NCBI RefSeq assembly: GCF_900095135.1
Contig: NZ_LT605205.1
Span: 4,154,001-4,218,000 of the forward strand
Source of the DNA: Proteiniphilum saccharofermentans
Lineage (GTDB): Bacteria > Bacteroidota > Bacteroidia > Bacteroidales > Dysgonomonadaceae
DNA length: 64,000 nt
Reading direction: 5' to 3'
Below, one piece after another: positions 45,341 to 54,542 of the stretch; the first letter of the stretch is position 1, and each line of letters starts with the position of its first letter. Below the pieces are notes generated by a model. It ran no database searches and was not told where the DNA came from. It was given only the letters and a program-made list of their open reading frames with translations. The translations under genes were made by a program, and so were the position numbers.

Positions 45341-46150
45341 TTACTCTATATAAATCCTTATAATCTTGGCATCAGTTTTGGGACGACTGTTTTCATCGAC
45401 CGGCAGGGCTGCGATCTTATCGATCACTTCAAGTCCTTCGGTCACCTCTCCAAAGACAGTGTAGGAACCATCCAGACGATCTATGCCGCCAAGGGTGGTA
45501 TATGCCTCTTTCAACTCCTGGGGGAGGAAGAATTTTCCGGGAGCTATCGCATAGAGGGAATCCACCACGTTTAACAGTGAATCTAAAAGGGCATTGAAAC
45601 CACTGGCATCGTTTGCCGCTTTCAATTCATCGAGTTTCTCTTTATGCGGCAGATAATGGGTACGGATAATTTCGTTCCTGATAGGTACATTCACAGCCAT
45701 CTCCATTGAGTCGAGCCGTCCCTGTGTATAGACCCTTCCTTGTACGATATAGATCTGCGAAGCATCCGATTTTTTCTGCGGATTTTCGTTGTCACCTCTT
45801 CTTGGAGCAGCGAGCGCCCCTTTTTTATGAAACCTGTTTTCGCGAAATTCAGGCATCAACTCCATATCGGTACGTCCACCTCCAATCCGGGCACCTGACG
45901 GGGCATCACGGGAATCCTGTGCCCCTCCCTGTATTACAAAATCCTTTACTACCCTGTGAAAGAGGGTACCATCGAAATAACCTTCCTTTATCAGTTTCAG
46001 ATAATGATTGCTATGTACGGGCGTATCATCATATAGCATTGCTTTCATTGTCCCATAATTGGTCTCAATGACAATGATCGGATAGTTTGCCTGTGCATTG
46101 GACTGCCATGCCACTGCGATTAAAATAAAAATCAGTATGTTACGTATCAT
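45341..46150 (-). CDS. Periplasmic cyclophilin-type peptidyl-prolyl isomerase
   Basis: The 269-residue protein has a signal peptide (MIRNILIFILIAVAWQSNAQA). The cyclophilin fold is split by an insertion. The first part has GTMKAMLYDDTPVHSNHYL, FHRVVKDFVIQGG and ENRFHKKGALAAPR. A helical insert of about 90 residues (about 140-225) follows, then the final part has GSYTVFGEVTEGLEVIDKIA. Cyclophilins catalyse cis-trans isomerisation at proline; this one would assist folding of exported proteins. It is transcribed after the LptG gene, with 92 bp containing a TCCCGACTTGTCGGGA palindrome between them. Confidence 0.92.
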   Translation of the reverse strand: MIRNILIFILIAVAWQSNAQANYPIIVIETNYGTMKAMLYDDTPVHSNHYLKLIKEGYFDGTLFHRVVKDFVIQGGAQDSRDAPSGARIGGGRTDMELMPEFRENRFHKKGALAAPRRGDNENPQKKSDASQIYIVQGRVYTQGRLDSMEMAVNVPIRNEIIRTHYLPHKEKLDELKAANDASGFNALLDSLLNVVDSLYAIAPGKFFLPQELKEAYTTLGGIDRLDGSYTVFGEVTEGLEVIDKIAALPVDENSRPKTDAKIIRIYIE

Positions 46151-46218
46151 AATTTCAGTAAACTAACAACTAAAAGTGGAAAATTTTAATCATCACATTG
46201 TTAAATCATTACTACCGG

Positions 46219-46234
46219 TCCCGACTTGTCGGGA
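46219..46234. repeat. REP-like palindrome variant TCCCGACTTGTCGGGA
   Basis: It has the same 7-bp-stem, 2-nt-loop form as the three copies in the ABC array, with two compensating base changes that keep the stem. It lies between the LptG and cyclophilin genes. Confidence 0.7.
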
Positions 46235-46242
46235 TCAACAAA

Positions 46243-47343
46243 TCAATTCGGCGCTCTCTTATACAGATACAACGCGATACCGGTAAAAATAATATTTGGA
46301 ATCCAGGCAGCAATAAACGGGCTCATTCCCCCTTTCACGGCAAAAGTGGAACTCACAGTCATGAAAAGGATATAAGCCATGCTCAGCGCCAGCCCGATAC
46401 CAATATTAAGTCCCATTCCCCCTTTTACTTTCCTCGCCGAGATCGCTGCGCCGATAATGGTGAGGATAAATGCCGAGAATACAGAGGCTATCCGTGAGTG
46501 ATACTCTATCTGGAATGCCTGTATATTTCCAAATCCCCGTTCCTTTTGACTCTGGATGTAACTGCGTAGTTGAGGCGAAGTCATCATTTGCTGGTCTGTC
46601 TTGGCAATAATAAAATCGTTGGGTACAATCTGTAAAGTGGTGTCTATAGACGTACCTTTGGTAATTATCTCTTTCAATCCTTCGAAACGCCTGATCTGGT
46701 AATTGCTGATAGTCCAGTGATAGGCAGAGTCGTAACGGATAGATTGTGCTGTGAGCCTTGATGTTAATTGAAGGCTGTCGAAATGATCCATAGAGAAATT
46801 ATATCCCGTGTTGGTGGTCATGTCAAAATTACCAAAATAAACGATGGTTTGCGGTCCTATCCTGAACTGGATATCGTGATCGCCCGTCACCTTGCCCCGC
46901 GGATTCACATAGGTTTGTTCAAATTCAATACGTGTGGCATTGGCAGGAGGGATAATATAACTCCCGAAGACAAAAGAAAAAACAGCAATCACTAAAGCAG
47001 ACACCATATAGGGTTTCATCAACCGCTTAAAACCTATACCGTTTGAAAGGATAGCAATGATCTCGGAATTATTCGCCATCTTGGAAGTAAAAAAGATTAC
47101 GGCGAGGAAGACGAACAGTGGGCTGAACAGGTTAGTATAGTAAGGGATGAAATTGAGATAATAATCGAAGACAATGGCTTGCAGCGATGCGTTGTTGGTC
47201 ATGAACTTATCGATCTTCTCGTTGATGTCAAACACCACTGCAATAGAGATGATCAGGACAATCATAAAGATATAAGTACCCAGAAACTTTTTAATGATAT
47301 ATCTGTCGAGTCGTTTTAACTTAAGAAATTCTATATTACTCAT
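46243..47343 (-). CDS. LptG/LptF-family (YjgP/YjgQ) permease
   Basis: The 366-residue protein starts at the ATG at 47343 (MSNIEFLKLKRLDRYIIKKFLGTY). That ATG overlaps the tgt stop as ATGA; a longer frame to 47382 lies inside tgt. It has three N-terminal helices (about 15-120), a periplasmic beta-jellyroll (about 125-270) and three C-terminal helices (about 285-360). This family forms the inner-membrane part of the lipopolysaccharide exporter. The tgt-lptG pairing is common in Bacteroidota. Which of LptF or LptG it represents is not clear from one gene. Confidence 0.9.
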   Translation of the reverse strand: MSNIEFLKLKRLDRYIIKKFLGTYIFMIVLIISIAVVFDINEKIDKFMTNNASLQAIVFDYYLNFIPYYTNLFSPLFVFLAVIFFTSKMANNSEIIAILSNGIGFKRLMKPYMVSALVIAVFSFVFGSYIIPPANATRIEFEQTYVNPRGKVTGDHDIQFRIGPQTIVYFGNFDMTTNTGYNFSMDHFDSLQLTSRLTAQSIRYDSAYHWTISNYQIRRFEGLKEIITKGTSIDTTLQIVPNDFIIAKTDQQMMTSPQLRSYIQSQKERGFGNIQAFQIEYHSRIASVFSAFILTIIGAAISARKVKGGMGLNIGIGLALSMAYILFMTVSSTFAVKGGMSPFIAAWIPNIIFTGIALYLYKRAPN

Positions 47344-48470
47344 AATCTTCTGGTTACATTTTGGAGTATCATCGGCTTCCATTCCGAAAAATCACCGGCG
47401 ATGATATGTTTCCTTGCCTCCTGTACCAGCCATATATAGAAAGCCAAGTTGTGGATAGATGCAATTTGCAATCCCAATATCTCGTTGACATTGATGAGAT
47501 GTCGCAGATAGGCTTTGCTGTACAGGGTATCTACAAACGATGCGCCATCTTCTTCGATAGGAGAGAAATCATTCTTCCACCGTTCGTTACGCATGTTCAT
47601 CACTCCCTGTTTAGTGAAGATCTGACCATTGCGTCCGTTACGTGTCGGCATGATGCAGTCAAACATATCTACACCCCGCTCAATGGCTTCCAGAATGTTC
47701 TCGGGCTTTCCCACCCCCATCAGGTAGCGCGGCTTGTCCTTGGGTAAGATCTCATTGACCAGTTCTACCATCTCGTACATCTTTTCGGTGGGTTCACCGA
47801 CCGCTAATCCTCCGATAGCATTCCCATCCGCACCTTTAGCTGCCACATTTTCAGCGGCACGGCGCCTCAGGTCGGGATATACACAACCCTGTACGATGGG
47901 AAAAAGGGCCTGCCGGTGTCCGTAGGGACATTCCGTCTCCCGGAAACGAGCCAGACAGCGGTCGAGCCACCGTTCTGTGAGATCGAGTGACTTTTTCGCG
48001 TAATCGTAATCGGCATCCCCCGGAGTGCATTCATCGAACGCCATCATGATATCGGCTCCGATGATCCGTTGGATGTCGACTGCCTTTTCTGGTGTGAAGA
48101 AATGTCTTGAGCCATCGATATGTGATTGGAACTCTGCTCCTTCTTCCGAGAGTTTCCGGTTCTCGGTCAACGAGAACACTTGAAATCCACCACTGTCAGT
48201 AAGCATGGGCTTGTTCCAGCTGTTGAACCGGTGTAGTCCCCCCGCCTGTTGCAGGATATCAAGCCCCGGACGCAGATAAAGATGATAGGTATTGCCCAGG
48301 ATAATCTGTGCTCCAATATCCTCTTTCAGTTCACTGACATGAACAGCTTTTACACTCCCTACAGTACCTACCGGCATAAATACCGGGGTCTCCACCTCTC
48401 CATGGTCAGTGGATATAATACCCGCCCGGGCACTTGATCCGGGATCTGTATGTAATAATCGAAAATCCAA
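47340..48470 (-). CDS. tgt: tRNA-guanine transglycosylase, without the usual zinc cysteines
   Basis: The 376-residue enzyme exchanges guanine for a queuine precursor at tRNA position 34. Asp92 (TDSGGFQVFS) and the nucleophile Asp271 in DCIMPTRNGRNG are present. The C-terminal zinc site normally uses a CxCxxC group and a His. His340 (IASIHN) is there, but the stretch where the cysteines should be (FSPIEEDGASFVDTLYSKA, about 302-320) contains none. The start is a TTG at 48470; no in-frame ATG exists upstream and the next ATG would remove core residues. A TATCTTTG box lies 30 bp upstream. The stop overlaps the lptG start. Confidence 0.94.
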   Translation of the reverse strand: MDFRLLHTDPGSSARAGIISTDHGEVETPVFMPVGTVGSVKAVHVSELKEDIGAQIILGNTYHLYLRPGLDILQQAGGLHRFNSWNKPMLTDSGGFQVFSLTENRKLSEEGAEFQSHIDGSRHFFTPEKAVDIQRIIGADIMMAFDECTPGDADYDYAKKSLDLTERWLDRCLARFRETECPYGHRQALFPIVQGCVYPDLRRRAAENVAAKGADGNAIGGLAVGEPTEKMYEMVELVNEILPKDKPRYLMGVGKPENILEAIERGVDMFDCIMPTRNGRNGQIFTKQGVMNMRNERWKNDFSPIEEDGASFVDTLYSKAYLRHLINVNEILGLQIASIHNLAFYIWLVQEARKHIIAGDFSEWKPMILQNVTRRL

Positions 48471-48499
48471 TATAATCCGCTCTAGCTGAGTTTAGGGGA

Positions 48500-48507
48500 C
48501 AAAGATA
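48500..48507 (-). promoter_or_regulatory. Candidate -7 box (TATCTTTG) for tgt-lptG
   Basis: It matches TAnnTTTG on the minus strand and lies about 30 bp before the TTG start of tgt, supporting that start. No strong -33 element is seen. Confidence 0.5.
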
Positions 48508-48654
48508 AAAAATTAATCTTTTAGTTTTCAGTTTTTAGTTTAAACAGTCTTGGTTCTCTTAAGAAACAAAAGTTTCAACGCATTTTTTGAACGGCGACAA
48601 TGTTCTGGAATGCTTGGTCCTAAAAATAATTTAGCAAATACCCGAATAAAATAG

Positions 48655-48662
48655 TATTTTTG
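48655..48662 (+). promoter_or_regulatory. Candidate -7 box (TATTTTTG) for lipA
   Basis: It fits TAnnTTTG about 95 bp before lipA. The rest of the 288-bp divergent gap 48471-48758 is AT-rich, with no further structure that I recognise. Confidence 0.5.
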
Positions 48663-48758
48663 TTTTCTGTATAACATTAAAAAAAATCACTTTTTCATTG
48701 TATCGCAGAAAAATATGATTTTAGTCTGCCTGGTACGACGAATGAAATTAATAAAAAT

Positions 48759-49622
48759 ATGGATAGCAAGCCTGAATTAATGACTAGAAAGCCTGATTGG
48801 CTCAAAATATCGCTTCCTCAGGGGAAGCAATACCTGGATGTAAGAGAGATCATTGCAAGGAAGGGATTGCATACAATTTGCGTAAGCGGAAAATGCCCTA
48901 ACTTGTCGGAATGCTGGGGCAGAGGAACCGCTTCTTTTATGATCCTCGGCGATGTCTGTACCCGTGCATGCAGATTCTGTTCTGTGAAAACGGGAAGCCC
49001 ACAGGGAATTGTGGATTGGAATGAACCTGATCGTCTGGCAGAGAGTATTGAGAAGATGAACCTGAAGCATTGCGTGATCACAAGCGTGGATAGGGACGAC
49101 CTTCCCGACCTCGGGGCGGAATTTTGGGCGACCACAATCAGACGTGTCAAAGAAAGAAATCCGGACGTGACACTCGAAACACTCATCCCTGATTTCAACG
49201 GGATTGAGGAATTGATTTATAAAGTGATCGATACGTGTCCCGAAATCATTTCGCATAATATGGAGACGGTAAGGCGACTCACACCGAAGGTGCGTAGCCG
49301 TGCCAAATATGATGTCAGCCTCAAAACGATAGAAACCATTGCTAAAAGCGGTAAGGCCAAGCCCAAGTCAGGGATCATGGTGGGTCTGGGAGAGACCGAA
49401 GAAGAAATACTGGAGACGATGGACGACCTGATCAACGTAGGATGCCAGGTGCTCACTATCGGACAGTATCTGCAACCTACCAGAAAACATCTGACGGTGA
49501 AAGAATTTGTAACGCCGGAGCAGTTCCGGAAATACAAGGTTATAGGCCTGGAGAAAGGATTTAAGTTCGTGGAAAGTGGACCATTGGTGCGTTCTTCCTA
49601 CCATGCGGAGAAACATGTTTGA
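48759..49622 (+). CDS. lipA: Lipoyl synthase
   Basis: The 287-residue radical-SAM enzyme inserts two sulfurs into protein-bound octanoyl groups. It has both cluster motifs. The auxiliary cluster has C41, C46 and C52 (C-x4-C-x5-C in CVSGKCPNLSEC). The SAM cluster has C67, C71 and C74 (CTRACRFC). RSSYHAEKHV at the C-terminus carries the RSSY serine ligand. It precedes lipB by 78 bp, so the two steps of lipoate assembly are encoded together. ATG 48759 is chosen; a second ATG seven codons later is possible. Confidence 0.97.
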   Translation: MDSKPELMTRKPDWLKISLPQGKQYLDVREIIARKGLHTICVSGKCPNLSECWGRGTASFMILGDVCTRACRFCSVKTGSPQGIVDWNEPDRLAESIEKMNLKHCVITSVDRDDLPDLGAEFWATTIRRVKERNPDVTLETLIPDFNGIEELIYKVIDTCPEIISHNMETVRRLTPKVRSRAKYDVSLKTIETIAKSGKAKPKSGIMVGLGETEEEILETMDDLINVGCQVLTIGQYLQPTRKHLTVKEFVTPEQFRKYKVIGLEKGFKFVESGPLVRSSYHAEKHV

Positions 49623-49700
49623 TGTGCCGATGATTCAATGAGACAATGAGACTAACGTGGTTAAACGATTTGATAACCTCAAAATCTTGATTTTTGAATA

Positions 49701-50399
49701 ATGAATAAAGTGATATTTGAAAATCTCGGATCGGGCCGTTACAAGGAAACGTGGGATTATCAGGAAAAGCTGTTCGAATCGGTAGTCCGGGCGAAATCGG
49801 AAAAGAAGGAAGAGAAAGAACAGTACCTCCTTTTTTGCGAGCATGAACATGTGTACACCCTGGGGAAACATGGCGATAAACAGAACCTGCTTATCGCCAA
49901 CCACGTCTGTAAGAGTAAAAATATCGACCTGCATACTATTGACCGGGGCGGGGATATCACCTACCATGGTCCGGGACAGTTGGTCGTTTACCCGATCATC
50001 GACCTGGAGGCATTCGGAATGGGAATAAAAAAATATATATCCACACTGGAGGATGTGGTAATCGATATGCTGGACACCTACGGTATCAAAGGAGAAAAGG
50101 ATGATAAGGCAATGGGGGTATGGATTGATGCTGCCGATCGGGCCAAATCGAGGAAGATCTGTGCCATTGGTGTGCGGGCAAGCCATTTCGTGACGATGCA
50201 CGGCCTGGCGCTTAACATCAATACCGACCTCTCCTATTTTAATTATATCAATCCCTGCGGTTTCAGGGATCGGGGTGTGACCTCCATACAGAAAGAGCTG
50301 GGGCATGAAGTCGACTTTGAAGAGGTTTCCGACCGGATGAAAGAAGCTTTCGTCAATCGCTTCGAAATGGAGTTATCCTACAGGCTTAAACATTTTTAA
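49701..50399 (+). CDS. lipB: Lipoyl(octanoyl) transferase
   Basis: The 232-residue enzyme moves octanoate from acyl carrier protein to lipoyl domains. Landmarks are GGDITYHGPGQLVVYP (83-98), catalytic Lys152 in RKICAIGVR and catalytic Cys186 in NPCGFRDRGVTS. It works just before LipA, whose gene is directly upstream. No signal peptide is present, consistent with a cytoplasmic enzyme. Confidence 0.96.
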   Translation: MNKVIFENLGSGRYKETWDYQEKLFESVVRAKSEKKEEKEQYLLFCEHEHVYTLGKHGDKQNLLIANHVCKSKNIDLHTIDRGGDITYHGPGQLVVYPIIDLEAFGMGIKKYISTLEDVVIDMLDTYGIKGEKDDKAMGVWIDAADRAKSRKICAIGVRASHFVTMHGLALNINTDLSYFNYINPCGFRDRGVTSIQKELGHEVDFEEVSDRMKEAFVNRFEMELSYRLKHF

Positions 50400-50432
50400 C
50401 CCCTAAACTGTAAGAAACCTCTTTAACATTTC

Positions 50433-50440
50433 TAATTTTG
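50433..50440 (+). promoter_or_regulatory. Candidate -7 box (TAATTTTG) for the moxR-bat operon
   Basis: It fits TAnnTTTG, 41 bp before the moxR start, in the 82-bp gap after lipB. The -33 element is not clear. Confidence 0.55.
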
Positions 50441-50481
50441 TAAGTCGAAAAAAAAAATCTACCTATCAATAATAAAAAAAT

Positions 50482-51477
50482 ATGAGCCAAGTTGTCGATA
50501 TTAAGGAGCTAAATGAGAGAATAGAGCAAAAGAGCGGCTTCGTCCAGACACTCGTTACCGGGATGAATCAGGTGATCGTGGGACAGAAGCACTTAGTGGA
50601 GTCGCTGCTGATCGGATTATTATCAGACGGGCATATCCTTCTGGAGGGGGTGCCCGGATTAGCAAAAACACTGGCTATCAAAACGCTGGCTCAACTGATC
50701 GATGCAAATTACAGCCGGATCCAGTTTACTCCCGACCTGTTGCCTGCCGACGTGATCGGAACCATGATCTACAGCCAACGCAATGAAGAGTTCCAAGTAA
50801 AACACGGTCCCATCTTCGCCAATTTCGTGTTGGCAGATGAAATAAACCGTGCTCCCGCCAAAGTGCAGAGTGCATTGCTCGAAGCGATGCAGGAACGCCA
50901 TGTTACCATTGGCGAGCAGACCTATAAATTACCAAATCCTTTTCTGGTAATGGCTACCCAGAACCCTATCGAACAGGAAGGGACCTATCCTCTACCTGAA
51001 GCGCAGGTAGACCGTTTTATGCTGAAGGTGATCATTTCTTATCCTTCGAAAGAGGAGGAGAAGCAGATCATCCGGCAAAATATTTTCGAGCCGGTTGCCA
51101 TCGATAAAGCAGTCATCTCTACTGAAGCCATCTTAGAGGCACGGAAAGTGGTGAGGGAGGTGTATATCGATGAAAAGATCAGTAAGTATATTGTAGATAT
51201 TGTGTTTGCCTCCCGTTTCCCCGACCAGTTCGGCATGGCAAACCTGAAAGAGATGATCGGGTTTGGGGCATCACCCCGTGCCTCCATCAACCTGGCGTTG
51301 GCCGCCCGTGCCTTCGCCTTCATCAAACGCCGCGGCTATGTGATCCCCGAAGATATCCGTGCGGTGTGCCATGATGTACTTCGTCATCGTATCGGCCTTA
51401 CCTATGAAGCGGAAGCCAACAACATGACTTCCGAAGAGATTGTCAGCGAAATTCTGAACAGGGTAGAGGTGCCGTAA
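50482..51477 (+). CDS. moxR: MoxR-family AAA ATPase
   Basis: The 331-residue AAA+ protein has Walker A GVPGLAKT, Walker B FVLADEINRAPAK and sensor I MATQNPIEQEG. It ends with the small helical lid (GFGASPRASINLALAARA). MoxR proteins act with von Willebrand factor A proteins as chaperones or metal-insertion machines. Here it heads the cluster containing DUF58 and the Bat VWA proteins. The next gene starts 21 bp after its stop. Confidence 0.95.
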   Translation: MSQVVDIKELNERIEQKSGFVQTLVTGMNQVIVGQKHLVESLLIGLLSDGHILLEGVPGLAKTLAIKTLAQLIDANYSRIQFTPDLLPADVIGTMIYSQRNEEFQVKHGPIFANFVLADEINRAPAKVQSALLEAMQERHVTIGEQTYKLPNPFLVMATQNPIEQEGTYPLPEAQVDRFMLKVIISYPSKEEEKQIIRQNIFEPVAIDKAVISTEAILEARKVVREVYIDEKISKYIVDIVFASRFPDQFGMANLKEMIGFGASPRASINLALAARAFAFIKRRGYVIPEDIRAVCHDVLRHRIGLTYEAEANNMTSEEIVSEILNRVEVP

Positions 51478-51498
51478 AGAATAAAGGCAGGAGACTAA

Positions 51499-52368
51499 AT
51501 GGAGACGACCGACCTACTTAAAAAAGTACGACATATAGAGATAAAGGCGCGGGGCCTTTCGCGGAATATCTTCGCGGGAGAGTACCATTCCGCGTTCAAG
51601 GGGCGTGGTATGGCTTTCTCTGAGGTTCGGGAGTACCAGTACGGGGACGATATGCGTGATATCGACTGGAATGTGACGGCCCGGTACAACCGACCCTATA
51701 TCAAAATATTTGAAGAGGAACGGGAGTTGACCGTGATGCTGCTGATCGATGTGTCGGAAAGTCTTGGCTTTGGCTCACAATCACTGTTGAAACGTGATAT
51801 AGTAGCGGAAATCGCGGCAACGCTGGCATTCTCTGCCATCCAGAACAATGATAAGATTGGAGTGATTTTCTTTACCGACAAGGTAGAGAAATTTATCCCT
51901 CCCAAAAAAGGAAGAAAACATATCCTTTATATTATTCGTGAAATCCTGGGCTTTAAACCTGAAGGGAACGGTACAGACCTTAACGTGACCCTGCGCTACA
52001 TGACCAACGCTATCAAGAAGCGGTGTACCGCTTTCCTGATATCGGACTTCATTGATGCAGGCGATTATAAACAAGCACTTCGGATTGCAGCCAGGAAGCA
52101 TGATGTGGCGGCTATCCAGGTGTACGACAAACTGAGTACCGAATTACAACCGGTCGGCCTGATGAAAGTCAGGGATCCCGAAACGGGAGAAGAGCGATGG
52201 ATCAACACATCCTCAAAAAAGGTAAGGGACCGCTACCGTTCCTGGTGGAGCGACCTGCAGGTGTCGATGAACAATGCCTTCCGGCAGAGTGGTGTAGACA
52301 GTGTGTCGGTCTCTACTGAAAGCGATTATGTGAAATTGTTACTGCAATTATTTAAACAAAGAAAGTAA
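51499..52368 (+). CDS. DUF58 protein with VWA-like fold
   Basis: The 289-residue cytoplasmic protein has the DUF58 pattern GRGMAFSEVREYQYGDDMRDIDWNVTARY at about 36-64. A VWA-like region follows with a MIDAS-type start LLIDVSESLGFG. DUF58 proteins regularly accompany MoxR ATPases. It probably links MoxR to the membrane VWA proteins encoded further on. Only 2 bp separate it from the next gene. Confidence 0.92.
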   Translation: METTDLLKKVRHIEIKARGLSRNIFAGEYHSAFKGRGMAFSEVREYQYGDDMRDIDWNVTARYNRPYIKIFEEERELTVMLLIDVSESLGFGSQSLLKRDIVAEIAATLAFSAIQNNDKIGVIFFTDKVEKFIPPKKGRKHILYIIREILGFKPEGNGTDLNVTLRYMTNAIKKRCTAFLISDFIDAGDYKQALRIAARKHDVAAIQVYDKLSTELQPVGLMKVRDPETGEERWINTSSKKVRDRYRSWWSDLQVSMNNAFRQSGVDSVSVSTESDYVKLLLQLFKQRK

Positions 52369-52370
52369 CT

Positions 52371-53444
52371 TTGATACGGAAAAAACTACATATCATCCCG
52401 ATCCATAGGGCAGCCGCGGTTGCCCTATGCCTTATATCCATCACTTCCCTTGTTGCACAAAAGGCTTCGGTACAGGCAACAGTGCAGCCTACTGAAATTA
52501 TGATCGGCGAACAGGCGTTAATCAACCTTAAAGTAATTACCCCAAAAGATAAGGTCATCCATTTTCCGGTGTATGAAAAGGAGATAGTGCCCGGTATTGA
52601 AGTAATTACTATGTTGCCTCCCGACACCATCATCGAGAACAACGTGATGACACTCAACTTCAAGTACGTGGTCACTTCATTTGATTCTACCTTGTACCAT
52701 ATACCCCATATTCCCTTTTTCGATGGAACGGATACCATTTACTCCAACTCATTCGGATTAAAGGTTACTTCTCCGGAACTCTCCGATTCCACATTGGCTT
52801 ATCTGGAAAAGATTAACACGGGAGAAACGGACTCCATCGATTTCAAACAATTACAACTTAATGATATAAAACCGGTACGAAAAGCTCCGTTCGTATGGAC
52901 AGATTATCTGTGGATACTCTGGATTGCGATGGGAGCAATACTGGTACTTGGGCTAATTGGTTTTATCATCTATCTTGTACTGAAGAAAAAGAAAAAAGGG
53001 TATTTCTTTAAACCGCCGCAAGTGTTGCCGGCACATGTGCGTGCGCTCTCTGAACTGGACAAACTCAAAACTGAAAAAATATGGCAACAAGGCAGGGAGA
53101 AAGATTTTTACAGCAAGCTGACGGATGTCCTTCGTACTTATATCTATGAAAGGGAAGGAATCAACGCAATGGAGATGACTTCCGGAGAGATCCTGAATGA
53201 GATTCGCAAAACCACGGATATAGAATCGACGTATGATAACCTCAAGCAGATCCTGTCGACTGCCGATCTGGTAAAATTTGCAAAGTATAAACCCTATCCT
53301 GATGAAAATGACCTGAGTCTGGTGAACGCCTATTTCTTTGTGAATCAGACCCGGGAACCCGATCCTGTTGAGAAAGAAGAGGAGCCTGAGAATGATAAAG
53401 AGAGAGGAAACAGTCCGGATAACAGTATTAAAAAAAGTAAGTGA
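52371..53444 (+). CDS. BatD-like membrane protein of the bat cluster
   Basis: The 357-residue protein starts with a TTG at 52371; this is needed to include the signal peptide (AAAVALCLISITSLVAQ). The periplasmic part (about 32-175) resembles the N-terminal beta domain of BatD (VQPTEIMIGEQALINLKV). One helix at about 183-205 (LWILWIAMGAILVLGLIGFI) leads to a Lys-rich turn and a helical cytoplasmic domain (about 215-325), then an acidic tail. It is found between DUF58 and batA in many Bacteroidota and probably forms part of the same membrane complex. Its exact job is unknown. Confidence 0.85.
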   Translation: MIRKKLHIIPIHRAAAVALCLISITSLVAQKASVQATVQPTEIMIGEQALINLKVITPKDKVIHFPVYEKEIVPGIEVITMLPPDTIIENNVMTLNFKYVVTSFDSTLYHIPHIPFFDGTDTIYSNSFGLKVTSPELSDSTLAYLEKINTGETDSIDFKQLQLNDIKPVRKAPFVWTDYLWILWIAMGAILVLGLIGFIIYLVLKKKKKGYFFKPPQVLPAHVRALSELDKLKTEKIWQQGREKDFYSKLTDVLRTYIYEREGINAMEMTSGEILNEIRKTTDIESTYDNLKQILSTADLVKFAKYKPYPDENDLSLVNAYFFVNQTREPDPVEKEEEPENDKERGNSPDNSIKKSK

Positions 53445-53446
53445 GA

Positions 53447-54430
53447 ATGGAATTTCTGCATCCTGAATATCTATATCTGTTGTTGCTGATTATCCCACTG
53501 AGTGTGTGGTACGTGCTGCGCCTGTCAAAGACACAGGCTTCCTTTAAGTTGGCCTCTACCAGCGCTTTCGGGGGAATGAAATCCGACTTTAGGGTTTATA
53601 TGCGGCACCTTCCGTTTGTATTGAGGATGATCTCTGTGGCGTTGATTATCGTTATAATTGCCCGGCCACAATCAGTTAACAGCTGGGAAGAGACAGAAAC
53701 ACAAGGCATCGATATTGTACTGGCATTGGATGTGTCAGGATCCATGCTTGCACAAGACCTACAGCCTGATCGTCTGCAGGCTGCAAAAAAAGTAGCTTCT
53801 GAATTTATTGCAGACCGTCCTAACGATAATATAGGTTTAGTGATTTTTGCCGGTGAAAGCTTTACGCAATGTCCGCTCACAACTGACCATAAGATATTAT
53901 TGAACCTGCTCAACGAGGTAGAGTACGAAATGATAGAAGACGGTACAGCTATTGGACTGGGACTGGCTACTTCTGTCAACAGACTGAAAGATAGCCAATC
54001 CGAATCACGTGTGGTAATCCTGCTGACCGATGGGACAAATAATAGAGGACAGATCGCTCCACTTACCGCTGCCGACCTGGCGCGTTCTTACGGTATCCGC
54101 GTCTACACGGTGGGAGTGGGAACCAAAGGGATGGCCCTGACACCTATGAACACGCCATACGGGGTCAGGATGCAAAATATGCAGGTGGACATCGACGAGA
54201 AGACACTGACTGAAATTGCCGCGATGACCGGGGGGCAATATTTCCGTGCGCAGGATACCGAAGGGCTCCGCCAGGTATATGATGAGATCGACGAGATGGA
54301 GAAGTACCTGATCAGTGTGCAGAATGTGACGCGCCGTAAGGAATTGTTCCTCCCCTTTGCACTGGCGGCCCTGGGATTGATACTGTTGGAATTGTTATTA
54401 CGAAGGACGTGGTTGAGGAGCGTGCCTTAA
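53447..54430 (+). CDS. batA: BatA: membrane-anchored VWA protein
   Basis: The 327-residue protein begins at the ATG at 53447, two bases after the previous stop; a GTG at 53441 is less likely. Two N-terminal helices (about 5-20 and 50-72) precede a VWA domain with MIDAS motif DVSGSM and the later LLTDGTNNRG. A C-terminal helix (about 300-320) completes the topology. In Bacteroides fragilis the bat genes were named for aerotolerance, but the molecular activity is unsettled. It pairs with BatB, a paralogue encoded next. Confidence 0.93.
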   Translation: MEFLHPEYLYLLLLIIPLSVWYVLRLSKTQASFKLASTSAFGGMKSDFRVYMRHLPFVLRMISVALIIVIIARPQSVNSWEETETQGIDIVLALDVSGSMLAQDLQPDRLQAAKKVASEFIADRPNDNIGLVIFAGESFTQCPLTTDHKILLNLLNEVEYEMIEDGTAIGLGLATSVNRLKDSQSESRVVILLTDGTNNRGQIAPLTAADLARSYGIRVYTVGVGTKGMALTPMNTPYGVRMQNMQVDIDEKTLTEIAAMTGGQYFRAQDTEGLRQVYDEIDEMEKYLISVQNVTRRKELFLPFALAALGLILLELLLRRTWLRSVP

Positions 54431-54542
54431 GGGAGTGAAAAAGGAAAAGTGAATAGTGAAAAGAGGGTTTGCCGAACGGGAATGGATTCCGCGAAGCGAA
54501 ACAATTGATTGATAATAGTGAGATACAATATAAAAATAGGAA

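Noticed and set aside
45323-45346. Near-perfect 12-bp inverted repeat between tyrA and the cyclophilin gene as a terminator.
   Set aside because: No T-run follows on either strand and it overlaps the cyclophilin stop. It may be structural or chance, so I did not list it.
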